64,000 bases of DNA from a virus: positions 28,305 to 92,304 of the IMG/VR virus record IMGVR_UViG_3300020442_000017; one strand, given 5' to 3'. Shown here piece by piece: positions 1 through 5,953 of the stretch; within the stretch, counting starts at the first letter, position 1, and each line of letters starts with the position of its first letter. The notes under the pieces were generated by a model that saw only the letters and a program-made list of their open reading frames with translations, searched no databases and was not told the DNA's origin. A program made the translations under genes and the position numbers.

Positions 1-216
1 GCATACTTTGCTGAACGTGTTGGTCTTGGTGAGAAGATATACCTTCATGCTGAGATTGCTGCGTTGATCAAGTGTAAGCAAGAGTGTGATACAATTGTAG
101 TCGCACGTGTTAACTCACAAGATAGACTACGAATGGCAAAACCATGCCCAATTTGTGAACTTGCTCTTAAAGAAGCAGGTGTATCCAACATTTATTACAC
201 CACAAATGAACACTGA
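1..216 (+). CDS. Cytidine/deoxycytidylate deaminase-family protein (5' truncated by window start)
   Basis: Only the last 71 codons lie in the window; the frame is open from base 1 to the TGA at 214-216. A HAEIAAL segment gives the zinc-ligand His and catalytic Glu of the cytidine deaminase fold. A PCPIC segment further on gives the two zinc-binding cysteines. Both active-site motifs are therefore intact. In the family the enzyme removes the amino group from cytosine nucleosides or nucleotides, which would fit pyrimidine supply during infection and the pyrE gene nearby. The substrate (dCMP, cytidine or a modified RNA/DNA base) cannot be told from this fragment. The stop overlaps the next start by 11 bases. 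Confidence 0.75.
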   Translation, partial: AYFAERVGLGEKIYLHAEIAALIKCKQECDTIVVARVNSQDRLRMAKPCPICELALKEAGVSNIYYTTNEH

Positions 217-421
217 CTCTATCAATGCCGCACGTGATGATCTCACAACGTGGATAAACAATCGTTTCCGCTACTTGTATGGCAATAAAAGGCATGATGA
301 TGCTATTGAATTTGCAAACGAGTGGTTTGAATGGATGGATCCCAACAACTATATAAACGAGTCTACACTTTTTTACGACGAGAATGAACTCAGAGAACTA
401 TACGAGTCTATCAAAACATGA
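206..421 (+). CDS. Hypothetical small acidic protein (71 aa)
   Basis: I chose ATG 206 because it overlaps the deaminase stop in the usual phage manner. An in-frame start at 107 would put 33 codons inside the upstream gene. The product is rich in aromatic and acidic residues (WINNRFRYLYG, EWFEWMDP). I recognise no family, signal peptide or membrane segment. The end overlaps the following start by 38 bases. Confidence 0.6.
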   Translation: MNTDSINAARDDLTTWINNRFRYLYGNKRHDDAIEFANEWFEWMDPNNYINESTLFYDENELRELYESIKT

Positions 422-566
422 ACATCTTGATGAACAGTTGAAAGCACTCGCATTAGCGTACATTGAAGCACACAATAGAAAGGACTTCACTGTTGCTGAA
501 ATGATTCGTCATGACATTGATCAATTGAAAACCCTTTCCAAACATGGCAAGAAAGTCAAAGACTGA
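384..566 (+). CDS. Hypothetical protein (60 aa), mostly helical
   Basis: A short ORF with a predicted helical body (LDEQLKALALAYIEAHNRKDF) and a charged C-terminus. No recognised family. The start is not firm, because no clear Shine-Dalgarno sequence precedes ATG 384 and the gene begins inside the previous one. The ORF ends 23 bases inside the next gene. It reads as part of one compact + strand unit from 1 to about 1463. Confidence 0.5.
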   Translation: MNSENYTSLSKHEHLDEQLKALALAYIEAHNRKDFTVAEMIRHDIDQLKTLSKHGKKVKD

Positions 567-897
567 ACAGTCACTCACTAAAAACCTATCTAAACTCACT
601 ACTACGAGTAAGAAGAAGGTAAAGAGTGTTAAATCCACTCCCAAACCATCACGTAAGACTAGAATTGATAAGAAACCAGTCTTTATTGATGTAAAATCAG
701 ATGCTAAATGGGAACTATGCAATGGTAATGGTAACATAAAGAACACATCTCCGTGGTATCTACACCCAGTAAAGCAAAATCATTTTAATAGATCATGGTT
801 TAGAGACTATGATGACGCATGTAAACAAATTAAAAGGTTGAAACTACGACCTGAAGACTACACATTATGGCATTGGACGAATCAAAAATCATCGTAA
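544..897 (+). CDS. Hypothetical basic protein (117 aa)
   Basis: The first 45 residues are very rich in Lys, Ser and Thr (a TTTSKKKVKSVKS stretch), suggesting a disordered, possibly nucleic-acid-binding tail. The remainder contains several Trp and aromatic residues (SPWYLHPV, HFNRSWFRDY, LWHWTNQ) and looks like a small folded domain. No family recognised. The gene overlaps both neighbours (23 and 31 bases). Confidence 0.6.
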   Translation: MARKSKTEQSLTKNLSKLTTTSKKKVKSVKSTPKPSRKTRIDKKPVFIDVKSDAKWELCNGNGNIKNTSPWYLHPVKQNHFNRSWFRDYDDACKQIKRLKLRPEDYTLWHWTNQKSS

Positions 898-1463
898 GAG
901 ATGATTATCTACCACAACAGCAGTATGAACAACTAAAGGACTATTTCCTAGGTCCACGTTGTTATTGGTATTATTGTGGTAACTATAGTGGTGGATACCC
1001 ACAGATGGAGCATGTATTCTATAATGAATTTGTAGGCACACAGTGTTATGCTGGTGTGCCATTTCAAGCAGGTGAGGGTATGGCATTGATGAAACCATTG
1101 CTTAGTTCATTTAATCATTCAGCACTCCTTCGTATTCGTGCAATTTGTAATTGGAGGACTGGTACAATGACACAACGTGGATGGCATGTTGATGTACCAT
1201 TTGATTGTACCACTGCTATCTACTATCTACATGATAGTGATGCACTCACATTATTCAAAGATGGTGATGATGAACCATTGGAGTGTGAGACCAAGGGAAA
1301 TAGATTGGTTGAGTTTCCATCACAGTATGAGCATACGGTAACACCAATGACCACACCAGAGCGTAGGATACTAATCAACTTTAATTTCATACGAGCATTG
1401 CCTGTTAAAGATGGACAGACATTTGTCTCACATAGATTATCAACACAACATCCTATGTCTTGA
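867..1463 (+). CDS. 2OG-Fe(II) oxygenase superfamily protein (198 aa)
   Basis: The fold signature of 2-oxoglutarate/Fe(II) dioxygenases is present: an HxD pair (H107, D109 in RGWHVDVP), a distal His (H156 in QYEHTV) and a 2OG-binding Arg (R166 or R167 in PERRILINFNF), followed by a typical beta-strand. The length suits a single-domain enzyme. Such enzymes hydroxylate proteins, nucleobases or small molecules using 2OG and oxygen; the substrate here is unknown. It is one of four such genes in the window, and they differ enough to have different targets. Cyanomyoviruses commonly carry several. Confidence 0.85.
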   Translation: MALDESKIIVRDDYLPQQQYEQLKDYFLGPRCYWYYCGNYSGGYPQMEHVFYNEFVGTQCYAGVPFQAGEGMALMKPLLSSFNHSALLRIRAICNWRTGTMTQRGWHVDVPFDCTTAIYYLHDSDALTLFKDGDDEPLECETKGNRLVEFPSQYEHTVTPMTTPERRILINFNFIRALPVKDGQTFVSHRLSTQHPMS

Positions 1464-1508
1464 CATAGATCAAAGTATACAGTATTATTATTAAAGTCTA
1501 GGAGCATT

Positions 1509-1721
1509 ATGCCACTTTCAGATTCGGTACAGAACAGTCTAAACGAAGCAACAGGACACATTCGCAATGCATTGGCATTTGCTGCACGTCAAGAACGACC
1601 AGTAACAGTGAGTGCAATTGCAAAATTGTTAAGTGATCTTGAGCATGTAGAGGCATTTGATGGTATCCTAGATAAAATAGATCACACATTAGAAAAACAT
1701 TTAGATGATGATAACATCTAG
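1509..1721 (+). CDS. Conserved-looking hypothetical protein (70 aa)
   Basis: A soluble helical protein (NEATGHIRNALAFAARQERP, then TVSAIAKLLSDLEHVEAF). An AGGAG Shine-Dalgarno sequence sits just before ATG 1509. A separate promoter may lie upstream, because a TATTATTA run occurs at about 1483-1490. No function can be assigned. Confidence 0.65.
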   Translation: MPLSDSVQNSLNEATGHIRNALAFAARQERPVTVSAIAKLLSDLEHVEAFDGILDKIDHTLEKHLDDDNI

Positions 1722-1752
1722 TAAATACCTCGTATGTAATGGTGATGACATC

Positions 1753-1956
1753 ATGATGACAGAACATTATGAACTCATGTCCAAGCGTTCTCGTGCTGGC
1801 AAGAATGGAAAGAACATCAAATGTCCTCATTGTCAATCAGTACATAAAATCTATCATCTGTCATGGTCATCATTGACATGTCATAAATGTCAGAATGATA
1901 TTGACAAATATGATTGGTTGATTGATCAATTAGACACATGGAGAACACCTAAATGA
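1753..1956 (+). CDS. Small zinc-ribbon protein (67 aa)
   Basis: Two CxxC pairs (CPHC, then CHKC about 20 residues later) form a classic zinc-ribbon knuckle. The rest is basic at the N-terminus (KRSRAGKNGKN) and aromatic/acidic at the C-terminus. Zinc ribbons of this size bind nucleic acid or RNA polymerase parts, but nothing here decides which. The start is ambiguous: ATGs at 1753 and 1756 avoid the upstream gene, while 1705 would extend the protein by 16 residues and overlap it. The stop overlaps the next ATG. Confidence 0.65.
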   Translation: MMTEHYELMSKRSRAGKNGKNIKCPHCQSVHKIYHLSWSSLTCHKCQNDIDKYDWLIDQLDTWRTPK

Positions 1957-2081
1957 ATAAACTATTACAATGGGATAAGCGTTTAGCAATTAAATTTCAA
2001 CAGAAGTTTGATCTATCCAATTATCAAATGCTATGGGTAGCATTTCTTAAAGGTTTACTAATTGGTGCTATTATTCTATGA
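1953..2081 (+). CDS. Small single-pass membrane protein (42 aa)
   Basis: The reading frame begins at an ATG overlapping the zinc-ribbon stop (ATGA) and ends at a TGA overlapping the pyrE start (ATGA). This coupling is the main support for it being a gene. The N-terminal half is basic and the C-terminal half is hydrophobic (MLWVAFLKGLLIGAIIL), giving one likely membrane helix with the C-terminus at the membrane. No family recognised. Confidence 0.6.
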   Translation: MNKLLQWDKRLAIKFQQKFDLSNYQMLWVAFLKGLLIGAIIL

Positions 2082-2614
2082 GAGAACGTGTACTTGAACT
2101 ATTACGTGAAAGATCGTATAGACTTGGTAACTATACACTATCATCTGGTATAGAGACCGATCATTATGTCAATTGTAAACCTGTCACATTAAATGGTGAA
2201 GGTTTATATCTAATTGCAAATATGATGCTAGATCATATTCATAAAGATACAACAGCAGTAGCAGGTTTAACACTTGGTGCTGATCCTCTTGTATCTGCGG
2301 TGGCAATGGCATGTCATCAACAATGGCGTCCTCTTGATGCTCTTATTATTCGTAAACAACCTAAAGGTCATGGTACTACATCTCAAATAGAAGGTCACTT
2401 ACCACCAGAAGGTGCTACAATTACTGTATTGGAAGATGTGACCACAACTGGTCAATCAGCACTTAATGCAGTACAAGTACTACGAAATGCCAATTATAAC
2501 GTAGATAAAGTTGTTACAATCGTAGATAGACAAGATTGTGATACTCATGCTATAATGTTGAATGAAGGACTTGAGTTCTTCTCCCTATTTTCACTTTCAG
2601 AATTATGCGAATGA
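2078..2614 (+). CDS. pyrE: Orotate phosphoribosyltransferase
   Basis: This enzyme converts orotate and PRPP to OMP, the fifth step of de novo UMP synthesis. At 178 residues it matches the usual single-domain PyrE length. The catalytic flexible-loop signature is present (R92-K93, K96, H98, then QIEG at 103-106). The PRPP-binding loop follows (TVLEDVTTTGQS at about 115-126, with the conserved E119-D120 acidic pair). All key residues look intact, so the enzyme is probably active. The gene is translationally coupled to the membrane ORF upstream and overlaps the following ORF. It presumably boosts pyrimidine supply for phage DNA. A related purine or hypoxanthine transferase is unlikely given the loop. 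Confidence 0.88.
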   Translation: MRERVLELLRERSYRLGNYTLSSGIETDHYVNCKPVTLNGEGLYLIANMMLDHIHKDTTAVAGLTLGADPLVSAVAMACHQQWRPLDALIIRKQPKGHGTTSQIEGHLPPEGATITVLEDVTTTGQSALNAVQVLRNANYNVDKVVTIVDRQDCDTHAIMLNEGLEFFSLFSLSELCE

Positions 2615-2838
2615 ACGACCAAACGAAACTAGTATTTGCACTTGAGCACGTTGCACACTTGTATGATCTCATTGATGGGAATGAATGGCAACAATACTTG
2701 ACTGAACATCTGGTTCAATTTGAATCTGAACTAGAACGTCAACTCTCCCTAGAATTGAAGCGTAAATCTAATCAACCATGCCCTCCACGTAAGTCGGCAG
2801 TAGAAGCACGTAAGGAACAAGCAAATGTCAACCGATAA
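2611..2838 (+). CDS. Hypothetical charged helical protein (75 aa)
   Basis: ATG 2611 overlaps the pyrE stop as ATGA and is preferred over an ATG two codons earlier. The product is a largely helical acidic protein (YLTEHLVQFESELERQLSL) with a basic tail (KRKSNQPCPPRKSAVEAR). No recognised domain. The stop lies 14 bases into the next gene. Confidence 0.6.
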   Translation: MNDQTKLVFALEHVAHLYDLIDGNEWQQYLTEHLVQFESELERQLSLELKRKSNQPCPPRKSAVEARKEQANVNR

Positions 2839-3157
2839 ACATAATGATTGTATGGATGAATACTTTGAGTGTTCATCCTCATGCCCCCCTGATGATAATA
2901 CATGCCATACTGATTGCGTAGAAGAAATGAAAGAATGTCAAGTACCAGGAATTGATGTGTCTGATTATTATCATGGTCTTATTCCATATAAGTCATGGGA
3001 TAACTCTCATGGTGATCTCATCGCTGAATTACTACAAATTGCAGCACAACTAGGTGGCACTATGGAAAGATCAACTAGAGTGACATCACAAGGTACATCA
3101 TCACAAGTTATCACAATTGAATACAATGTACAAACTAACGATAAAAGAACACCTTAA
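2825..3157 (+). CDS. Hypothetical cysteine-rich N-terminus protein (110 aa)
   Basis: The first 40 residues hold seven cysteines in CxxxC-like spacing (NDCMDEYFECSSSCPPDD, then TCHTDCVEEMKEC). This could be a metal-binding or disulphide-stapled helical hairpin of CHCH or CX9C type. The C-terminal half contains a beta-like stretch (SQVITIEYNVQ). No family recognised, so function is unknown. Confidence 0.6.
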   Translation: MSTDKHNDCMDEYFECSSSCPPDDNTCHTDCVEEMKECQVPGIDVSDYYHGLIPYKSWDNSHGDLIAELLQIAAQLGGTMERSTRVTSQGTSSQVITIEYNVQTNDKRTP

Positions 3158-3239
3158 GTTCCTTAAACAACTCAAGAAAGATCTTAAAAAACCTGGTACA
3201 CCACTAAGGAAACGTGACAAAATCAAGAACATTCATTGA
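3126..3239 (+). CDS. Possible small basic protein (37 aa)
   Basis: An ATG-initiated frame of 37 codons bridging the cysteine-rich gene and the next oxygenase. The product is very lysine-rich (KEHLKFLKQLKKDLKKPG). It overlaps both neighbours (32 and 26 bases). Coding is plausible because phage genes here are tightly packed, but no Shine-Dalgarno sequence or family supports it. Confidence 0.3.
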   Translation: MYKLTIKEHLKFLKQLKKDLKKPGTPLRKRDKIKNIH

Positions 3240-3840
3240 ACAATACCCTAATACATTAACACAAGAACAGTGTAAAACCTTGATCTCCCTATACAAACAA
3301 GATGATAGGAAAGTTCCTGGTACTATTTCACGTGGTATTGTAGATAAACGTATTAAACATAGTATGGATTTGCAATGCACATTCTCTGATAAGAAGAACT
3401 GGGCACAATACTCATCCATACTATATCAACCATTGAATGATGCCATCTTCAAATATGTAAATGAATACGACTATCTAATGGATCTTCCTCCATTTGAAGT
3501 ACAAGACAACTATAATATTCAAGCATATAAAAATGGTGAAGGTTTTGGTAAACTACATTGTGAACTACAAGGTATGGGTAATAGACTACTTGCATGGATG
3601 ATCTATCTTAATGATGCAGCATCTGGTACTGATTTCCCATGGCAAGATACAATAACACAAGCAGTAGAAGGTACATGTGTTATATGGCCAGCAGGTTTCA
3701 CTCACCCACATAGAGGAGTAACACCTAATAAAGGATATAAAGTCATTGCTACTGGATGGTGTCAATACATACCCAGAGAAGAAGAATTACCACATCTCAT
3801 GAGCACATACAAGAAGGCATTTCCACATAAGTTTGCTTGA
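3214..3840 (+). CDS. 2OG-Fe(II) oxygenase superfamily protein (208 aa)
   Basis: It starts at GTG 3214 behind an AAGGA Shine-Dalgarno sequence at about 3206-3210. The likely iron ligands are H115 and E117 (KLHCEL, an HxE variant of HxD) and H164 or H166 (THPHRGV). K176 (GYKVIATGW) sits where the 2OG carboxylate-binding residue normally lies. The region between has the usual small-residue linker (YLNDAASGTDFPW). The substrate is unknown. Compared with the other three oxygenases here it has HxE rather than HxD and Lys in place of Arg, so it is a separate branch. It is the last gene before the gene-less region. Confidence 0.8.
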   Translation: MTKSRTFIEQYPNTLTQEQCKTLISLYKQDDRKVPGTISRGIVDKRIKHSMDLQCTFSDKKNWAQYSSILYQPLNDAIFKYVNEYDYLMDLPPFEVQDNYNIQAYKNGEGFGKLHCELQGMGNRLLAWMIYLNDAASGTDFPWQDTITQAVEGTCVIWPAGFTHPHRGVTPNKGYKVIATGWCQYIPREEELPHLMSTYKKAFPHKFA

Positions 3841-3910
3841 CACATCATACACATGGATACTATCCTTTCAACACATTTTACACACACCTCCGCACCTTGC
3901 AATGACTGGG

Positions 3911-3942
3911 TTTTCCACAGTTTTTGATGTGCTTGTGGAAAA
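3911..3942. repeat. Inverted pair of DnaA-box-like 9-mers (pair 1)
   Basis: TTTTCCACA at 3911-3919 and its exact reverse complement at 3934-3942, separated by 14 bases. The pair can form a 9-bp hairpin. No T-run follows, so it is not a typical terminator. An A+T-rich stretch (TTTTAAAATCATTAAAAAAA) follows directly. Confidence 0.7.
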
Positions 3943-4080
3943 CTTTTAAAATCATTAAAAAAATATAGGTAACGTGCGGTGGAGAAGGTGTCTTAGCCTA
4001 CCACCTAACGAAAGTCAAGTCAACCCTCAGAAACACTTTGAAACAATCACAGGGACACTTGGGGAACTGGCACACACCCC

Positions 4081-4109
4081 TTGACAATCCTCGGAAAACC
4101 GTGTATTAT
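4081..4109 (+). promoter_or_regulatory. Consensus sigma-70-type promoter
   Basis: TTGACA at 4081-4086, a 17-base spacer, and TATTAT at 4104-4109. This is the best match to the bacterial housekeeping promoter in the window. The predicted start near 4116 coincides with an ATG that opens only a 23-codon frame (4116-4187). The nearest convincing gene downstream begins at 4293. It would be read by host RNA polymerase, suggesting early expression or transcription through the candidate origin. Confidence 0.7.
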
Positions 4110-4149
4110 TAAAACATGGACAACCGAGGAATTTCAAAAACTTCAAAAA

Positions 4150-4196
4150 CTCACTTTTTTACTTTTTTAAGTTTTTTACTTTTTTAAAAAAGTGAG
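4150..4196. repeat. 12-bp perfect inverted repeat with T/A runs
   Basis: CTCACTTTTTTA at 4150-4161 is exactly complementary to TAAAAAAGTGAG at 4185-4196. The 23-base interval between is itself built from ACTTTTTT and AGTTTTTT direct repeats. The stem is weak in G+C and the sequence after it is not a clean T-run. It could be a cruciform or unwinding element, a protein-binding site or a weak terminator. Confidence 0.65.
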
Positions 4197-4228
4197 ATTT
4201 ATGACTTTTTTCGTTTAATTCAGAGGTA

Positions 4229-4251
4229 TTTTCCACAAACCCTGTGGAAAA
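4229..4251. repeat. Inverted pair of DnaA-box-like 9-mers (pair 2)
   Basis: TTTTCCACA at 4229-4237 and its exact reverse complement at 4243-4251, separated by five bases (AACCC). It is the same 9-mer arrangement as pair 1, about 310 bases downstream, and together they bracket the A+T-rich core. It lies 42 bases before the next start codon. Confidence 0.7.
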
Positions 4252-4292
4252 CTCCATATATTCAATATAAATCAACAAAATCATTACAAAAC

Positions 4293-4535
4293 ATGGCAAT
4301 TTACTCAAATTTTGAATCAACTGCTGTAAAATCTATTGAAACTACTCCAAATCAAGTAAAAGTAGTGTATAATAGTAATGAAAGTAAAGAATATGCATTT
4401 GATTGTGAAGATGTCCTAGAATTCGCCAACAATTTGTGTCAAGTTCTCATTGACGCTGAGTTGGATCGTCCCTCTGGAAGTGTCGGACGGTTTCTGTCAC
4501 AATCAATCAAGGATCGTGTCCTTATCGCTCAATAA
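4293..4535 (+). CDS. Hypothetical protein with a KTSC-like look (80 aa)
   Basis: A small protein with alternating beta-strands (TPNQVKVVYNSNESKEYAF) followed by helices. The strand arrangement around the Y-N-S turn recalls the small KTSC-type proteins seen in phages and bacteria, but I cannot confirm the family by eye. It is the first gene after the candidate origin region and ends just before a late-promoter-like ATAAATA. Confidence 0.6.
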   Translation: MAIYSNFESTAVKSIETTPNQVKVVYNSNESKEYAFDCEDVLEFANNLCQVLIDAELDRPSGSVGRFLSQSIKDRVLIAQ

Positions 4536-4538
4536 ATA
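4532..4538 (+). promoter_or_regulatory. Late-promoter-like element (ATAAATA)
   Basis: ATAAATA overlapping the stop of the previous gene, 35 bases before ATG 4573. It matches seven of the eight positions of the T4 late consensus TATAAATA. Confidence 0.4.
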
Positions 4539-4572
4539 ACTGAACGTTTAGTAAAACCACTGCACATTAATC

Positions 4573-4728
4573 ATGTCCAGGCGTAATAGCAACAATTCCT
4601 ACAAGGATGTGCCCCAAGATGAATACTTTGAAGACTATGGTTATGAAATCAAAAATGTAAAACGAAGTAAGAAGAAGAAGGTAGCAAAGTTTAAGCAGTA
4701 TGAGTCGTGGGAGGAGGACAGTTATTAA
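4573..4728 (+). CDS. Small basic/acidic hypothetical protein (51 aa)
   Basis: The frame from ATG 4573 to TAA 4728 is too short for standard gene calling but has clear structure: a Tyr- and Asp-rich middle (DEYFEDYGYEI), a lysine cluster (KRSKKKKVAKFK) and an acidic end (SWEEDSY). A late-promoter-like element lies upstream and a terminator hairpin downstream, so it appears to be its own unit. Function unknown. Confidence 0.55.
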   Translation: MSRRNSNNSYKDVPQDEYFEDYGYEIKNVKRSKKKKVAKFKQYESWEEDSY

Positions 4729-4755
4729 AGTGGCATAGTATTAATTGACTTAAAG

Positions 4756-4794
4756 ATCCTGTTCGTCTATTGTATAGATGTACAGGATTTTTTA
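4756..4794 (+). terminator. Rho-independent terminator
   Basis: ATCCTGT at 4756-4762 pairs with ACAGGAT at 4782-4788, with an inner TCTAT/ATAGA pairing, followed by a run of T (4788-4793). It ends the 4573-4728 unit. The next start lies only seven bases beyond the T-run. Confidence 0.65.
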
Positions 4795-4800
4795 TTGTCT

Positions 4801-4977
4801 ATGTTCTTCAAACACATTTCACTTCATGAATACGACCTCACTAACAAGGGCATCTCTCAAGCATGTTATGATGAACTTGTTGCCAGTGGTAACAATTCAA
4901 CCGAAGCACAGTTAAGAGTCCTAGCAGATAACATGCGTGAAGAGTTTAAAGACTACATGCGTCCATTATTTGCTTAG
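4801..4977 (+). CDS. Hypothetical protein (58 aa)
   Basis: A soluble helical protein (ISQACYDELVASGNNSTEAQ). I chose ATG 4801; a TTG two codons earlier would lie in the terminator T-run. No Shine-Dalgarno sequence is visible, and the gene starts directly after a terminator, as at gp13. No family recognised. Confidence 0.55.
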   Translation: MFFKHISLHEYDLTNKGISQACYDELVASGNNSTEAQLRVLADNMREEFKDYMRPLFA

Positions 4978-4988
4978 GAGGAGATAAC

Positions 4989-5156
4989 ATGATGGATAAA
5001 ATTGATTTCCTTACTATAGTCTACGAAGACTATTGCACCAAGCATAGTTTACCTTTTGTCAGTGCAGATGAGCAGGACACGGTAGACATGGATGAGAAAC
5101 ATGTATCATGGTTGCACACATTCAACGAAATGTGGGACATTGCACAGGACAGTTAA
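4989..5156 (+). CDS. Hypothetical acidic protein (55 aa)
   Basis: It begins at ATG 4989 (or 4992) after a strong AGGAGGAG Shine-Dalgarno sequence at about 4977-4983, the best in the window. The product is acidic with several aromatics (TIVYEDYCTKHSLPF, then SWLHTFNEMWDIAQD). It ends immediately before a terminator hairpin. Function unknown. Confidence 0.6.
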   Translation: MMDKIDFLTIVYEDYCTKHSLPFVSADEQDTVDMDEKHVSWLHTFNEMWDIAQDS

Positions 5157-5166
5157 GAAAGTGGCA

Positions 5167-5192
5167 CAGGGGGTATTGCATTCCCCCTTTTT
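5167..5192 (+). terminator. Rho-independent terminator
   Basis: GGGGG (5169-5173), a nine-base loop, CCCCC (5183-5187) and a five-T run. It closes the 4801-5156 unit, and a new promoter-like TATTAT follows at 5201. Confidence 0.8.
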
Positions 5193-5200
5193 CTGTGTCA

Positions 5201-5206
5201 TATTAT
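5201..5206 (+). promoter_or_regulatory. -10 element (TATTAT) for the 5233 gene
   Basis: TATTAT lies between the terminator at 5167-5192 and ATG 5233, placing a start near 5213 and a 20-base leader. No -35 match was seen, since the upstream position falls in the hairpin. Confidence 0.45.
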
Positions 5207-5232
5207 AAGAGTCAACCAATTCACAACATTTT

Positions 5233-5556
5233 ATGCGAAAGATTGAACAGCAAATGAACAACGCCATCTCTAACTGCAAAGACTGGAGATCTGGCAACAC
5301 TGAGGTAGTTAACTGCAACGGTGAATCTTTTGTTTATTTGCATGGCAATCACATCGCCACACTGGGTGATGATTTTGTGAGAATCTTTGATGGTGGATGG
5401 CAATCCAACACCACTAAATCTCGTCTCAATGCAATCATCAACGGTTTCTGTAATGCATTCACTGATGGTGTATTTCAGAAAGATTTTGTGTGGTATGTGA
5501 TGGACGGAGGTGTACAACACCAGTTCGTCAATGGTTATGAATTTCAAGGTGCATAA
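5233..5556 (+). CDS. Conserved-looking hypothetical phage protein (107 aa)
   Basis: A self-contained unit with its own -10 element upstream and terminator downstream. The protein has a helical start (RKIEQQMNNAISNCKDW) and then beta-rich segments (SFVYLHGNHIATLGDDFV, then RIFDGGWQS) ending in aromatic strands (KDFVWYVMDGG). The layout recalls small conserved proteins widespread in cyanophages that have no assigned function. I cannot name the family with certainty. Confidence 0.7.
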   Translation: MRKIEQQMNNAISNCKDWRSGNTEVVNCNGESFVYLHGNHIATLGDDFVRIFDGGWQSNTTKSRLNAIINGFCNAFTDGVFQKDFVWYVMDGGVQHQFVNGYEFQGA

Positions 5557-5575
5557 TATCGGTTGAACATATACA

Positions 5576-5606
5576 CCACCTGCTTCAATTGCAGGTGGAT
5601 TTTTAT
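5576..5606 (+). terminator. Rho-independent terminator
   Basis: CCACCTGC (5576-5583) and GCAGGTGG (5591-5598) form an 8-bp perfect stem with a seven-base loop, followed by ATTTTTATT. It ends the 5233-5556 transcript. Confidence 0.85.
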
Positions 5607-5669
5607 TACCCATAGAGTGAAAACAATTCCAACGAGTTGTAACGATGAACTCCTATTGTGGGGTTTATA

Positions 5670-5678
5670 TGTTATAAT
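5670..5678 (+). promoter_or_regulatory. Extended -10 promoter element (TGTTATAAT)
   Basis: TGT immediately before TATAAT (5673-5678) fits an extended -10 promoter, which can work without a good -35. It lies 33 bases before ATG 5712. Confidence 0.6.
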
Positions 5679-5711
5679 TACTTCTACGTTCTTTCGCACG
5701 AGGTCTCGCTC

Positions 5712-5837
5712 ATGACTTTCCAGGAGTATTTGGCAGAAGAATTAAAGTATTACGAGGAACACCCAGAGGAGCAAGATCCACTGGAGGCACACTCAAACTG
5801 TTCTACATTTGAAATAGATTACACAGTACAATCATGA
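5712..5837 (+). CDS. Small acidic hypothetical protein (41 aa)
   Basis: A short, strongly acidic frame (EYLAEELKYYEEHPEEQDP) behind an extended -10 element. It ends TGA 5837. Its length is too small for family recognition. The frame that follows could begin at an overlapping ATG 5834, but I place that gene's start downstream. Confidence 0.5.
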   Translation: MTFQEYLAEELKYYEEHPEEQDPLEAHSNCSTFEIDYTVQS

Positions 5838-5918
5838 TAGAAGATGTAACACATAGTCTACACGATTGGGAGGATTTTTGGTACAATTCAACCACTTCTA
5901 CAAGTGGCACAGTTGTGC

Positions 5919-5947
5919 TTGATTCTCCAGTTGATGTGTGCCATAGT
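5919..5947 (+). promoter_or_regulatory. Possible promoter for the 5954 gene
   Basis: TTGATT at 5919-5924, a 17-base spacer and CATAGT at 5942-5947 (each 4 of 6 to consensus). ATG 5954 follows after six bases, the same spacing as at 6341 and 7285. A CCACTT/AAGTGG hairpin and a GTGGCACA box lie just upstream. Confidence 0.35.
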
Positions 5948-5953
5948 AACAAC

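Larger units (their letters stand above)
3841..4292. other. Gene-less control region, candidate replication origin
   Basis: This is the only stretch longer than 300 bases without a convincing gene. It contains two inverted pairs of the 9-mer TTTTCCACA (3911-3942 and 4229-4251), an A+T-rich patch next to the first pair (about 3943-3966), a consensus sigma-70 promoter (4081-4109), and a 12-bp perfect inverted repeat made largely of T and A runs (4150-4196). TTTTCCACA matches the DnaA-box form that I recall being reported for cyanobacteria. The layout of boxes flanking an easily melted core resembles an origin. This is inference; a regulatory or packaging role is also possible. Confidence 0.45.

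Noticed and set aside
107-205. N-terminal extension of the 206-421 gene
   Set aside because: It lies within the deaminase end; the coupled ATG 206 is a better start.
3841-4292. tRNA or other structured RNA gene in the gene-less region
   Set aside because: I see no cloverleaf, no GTTCGA-type T loop and no CCA end; the hairpins present are simple inverted repeats.
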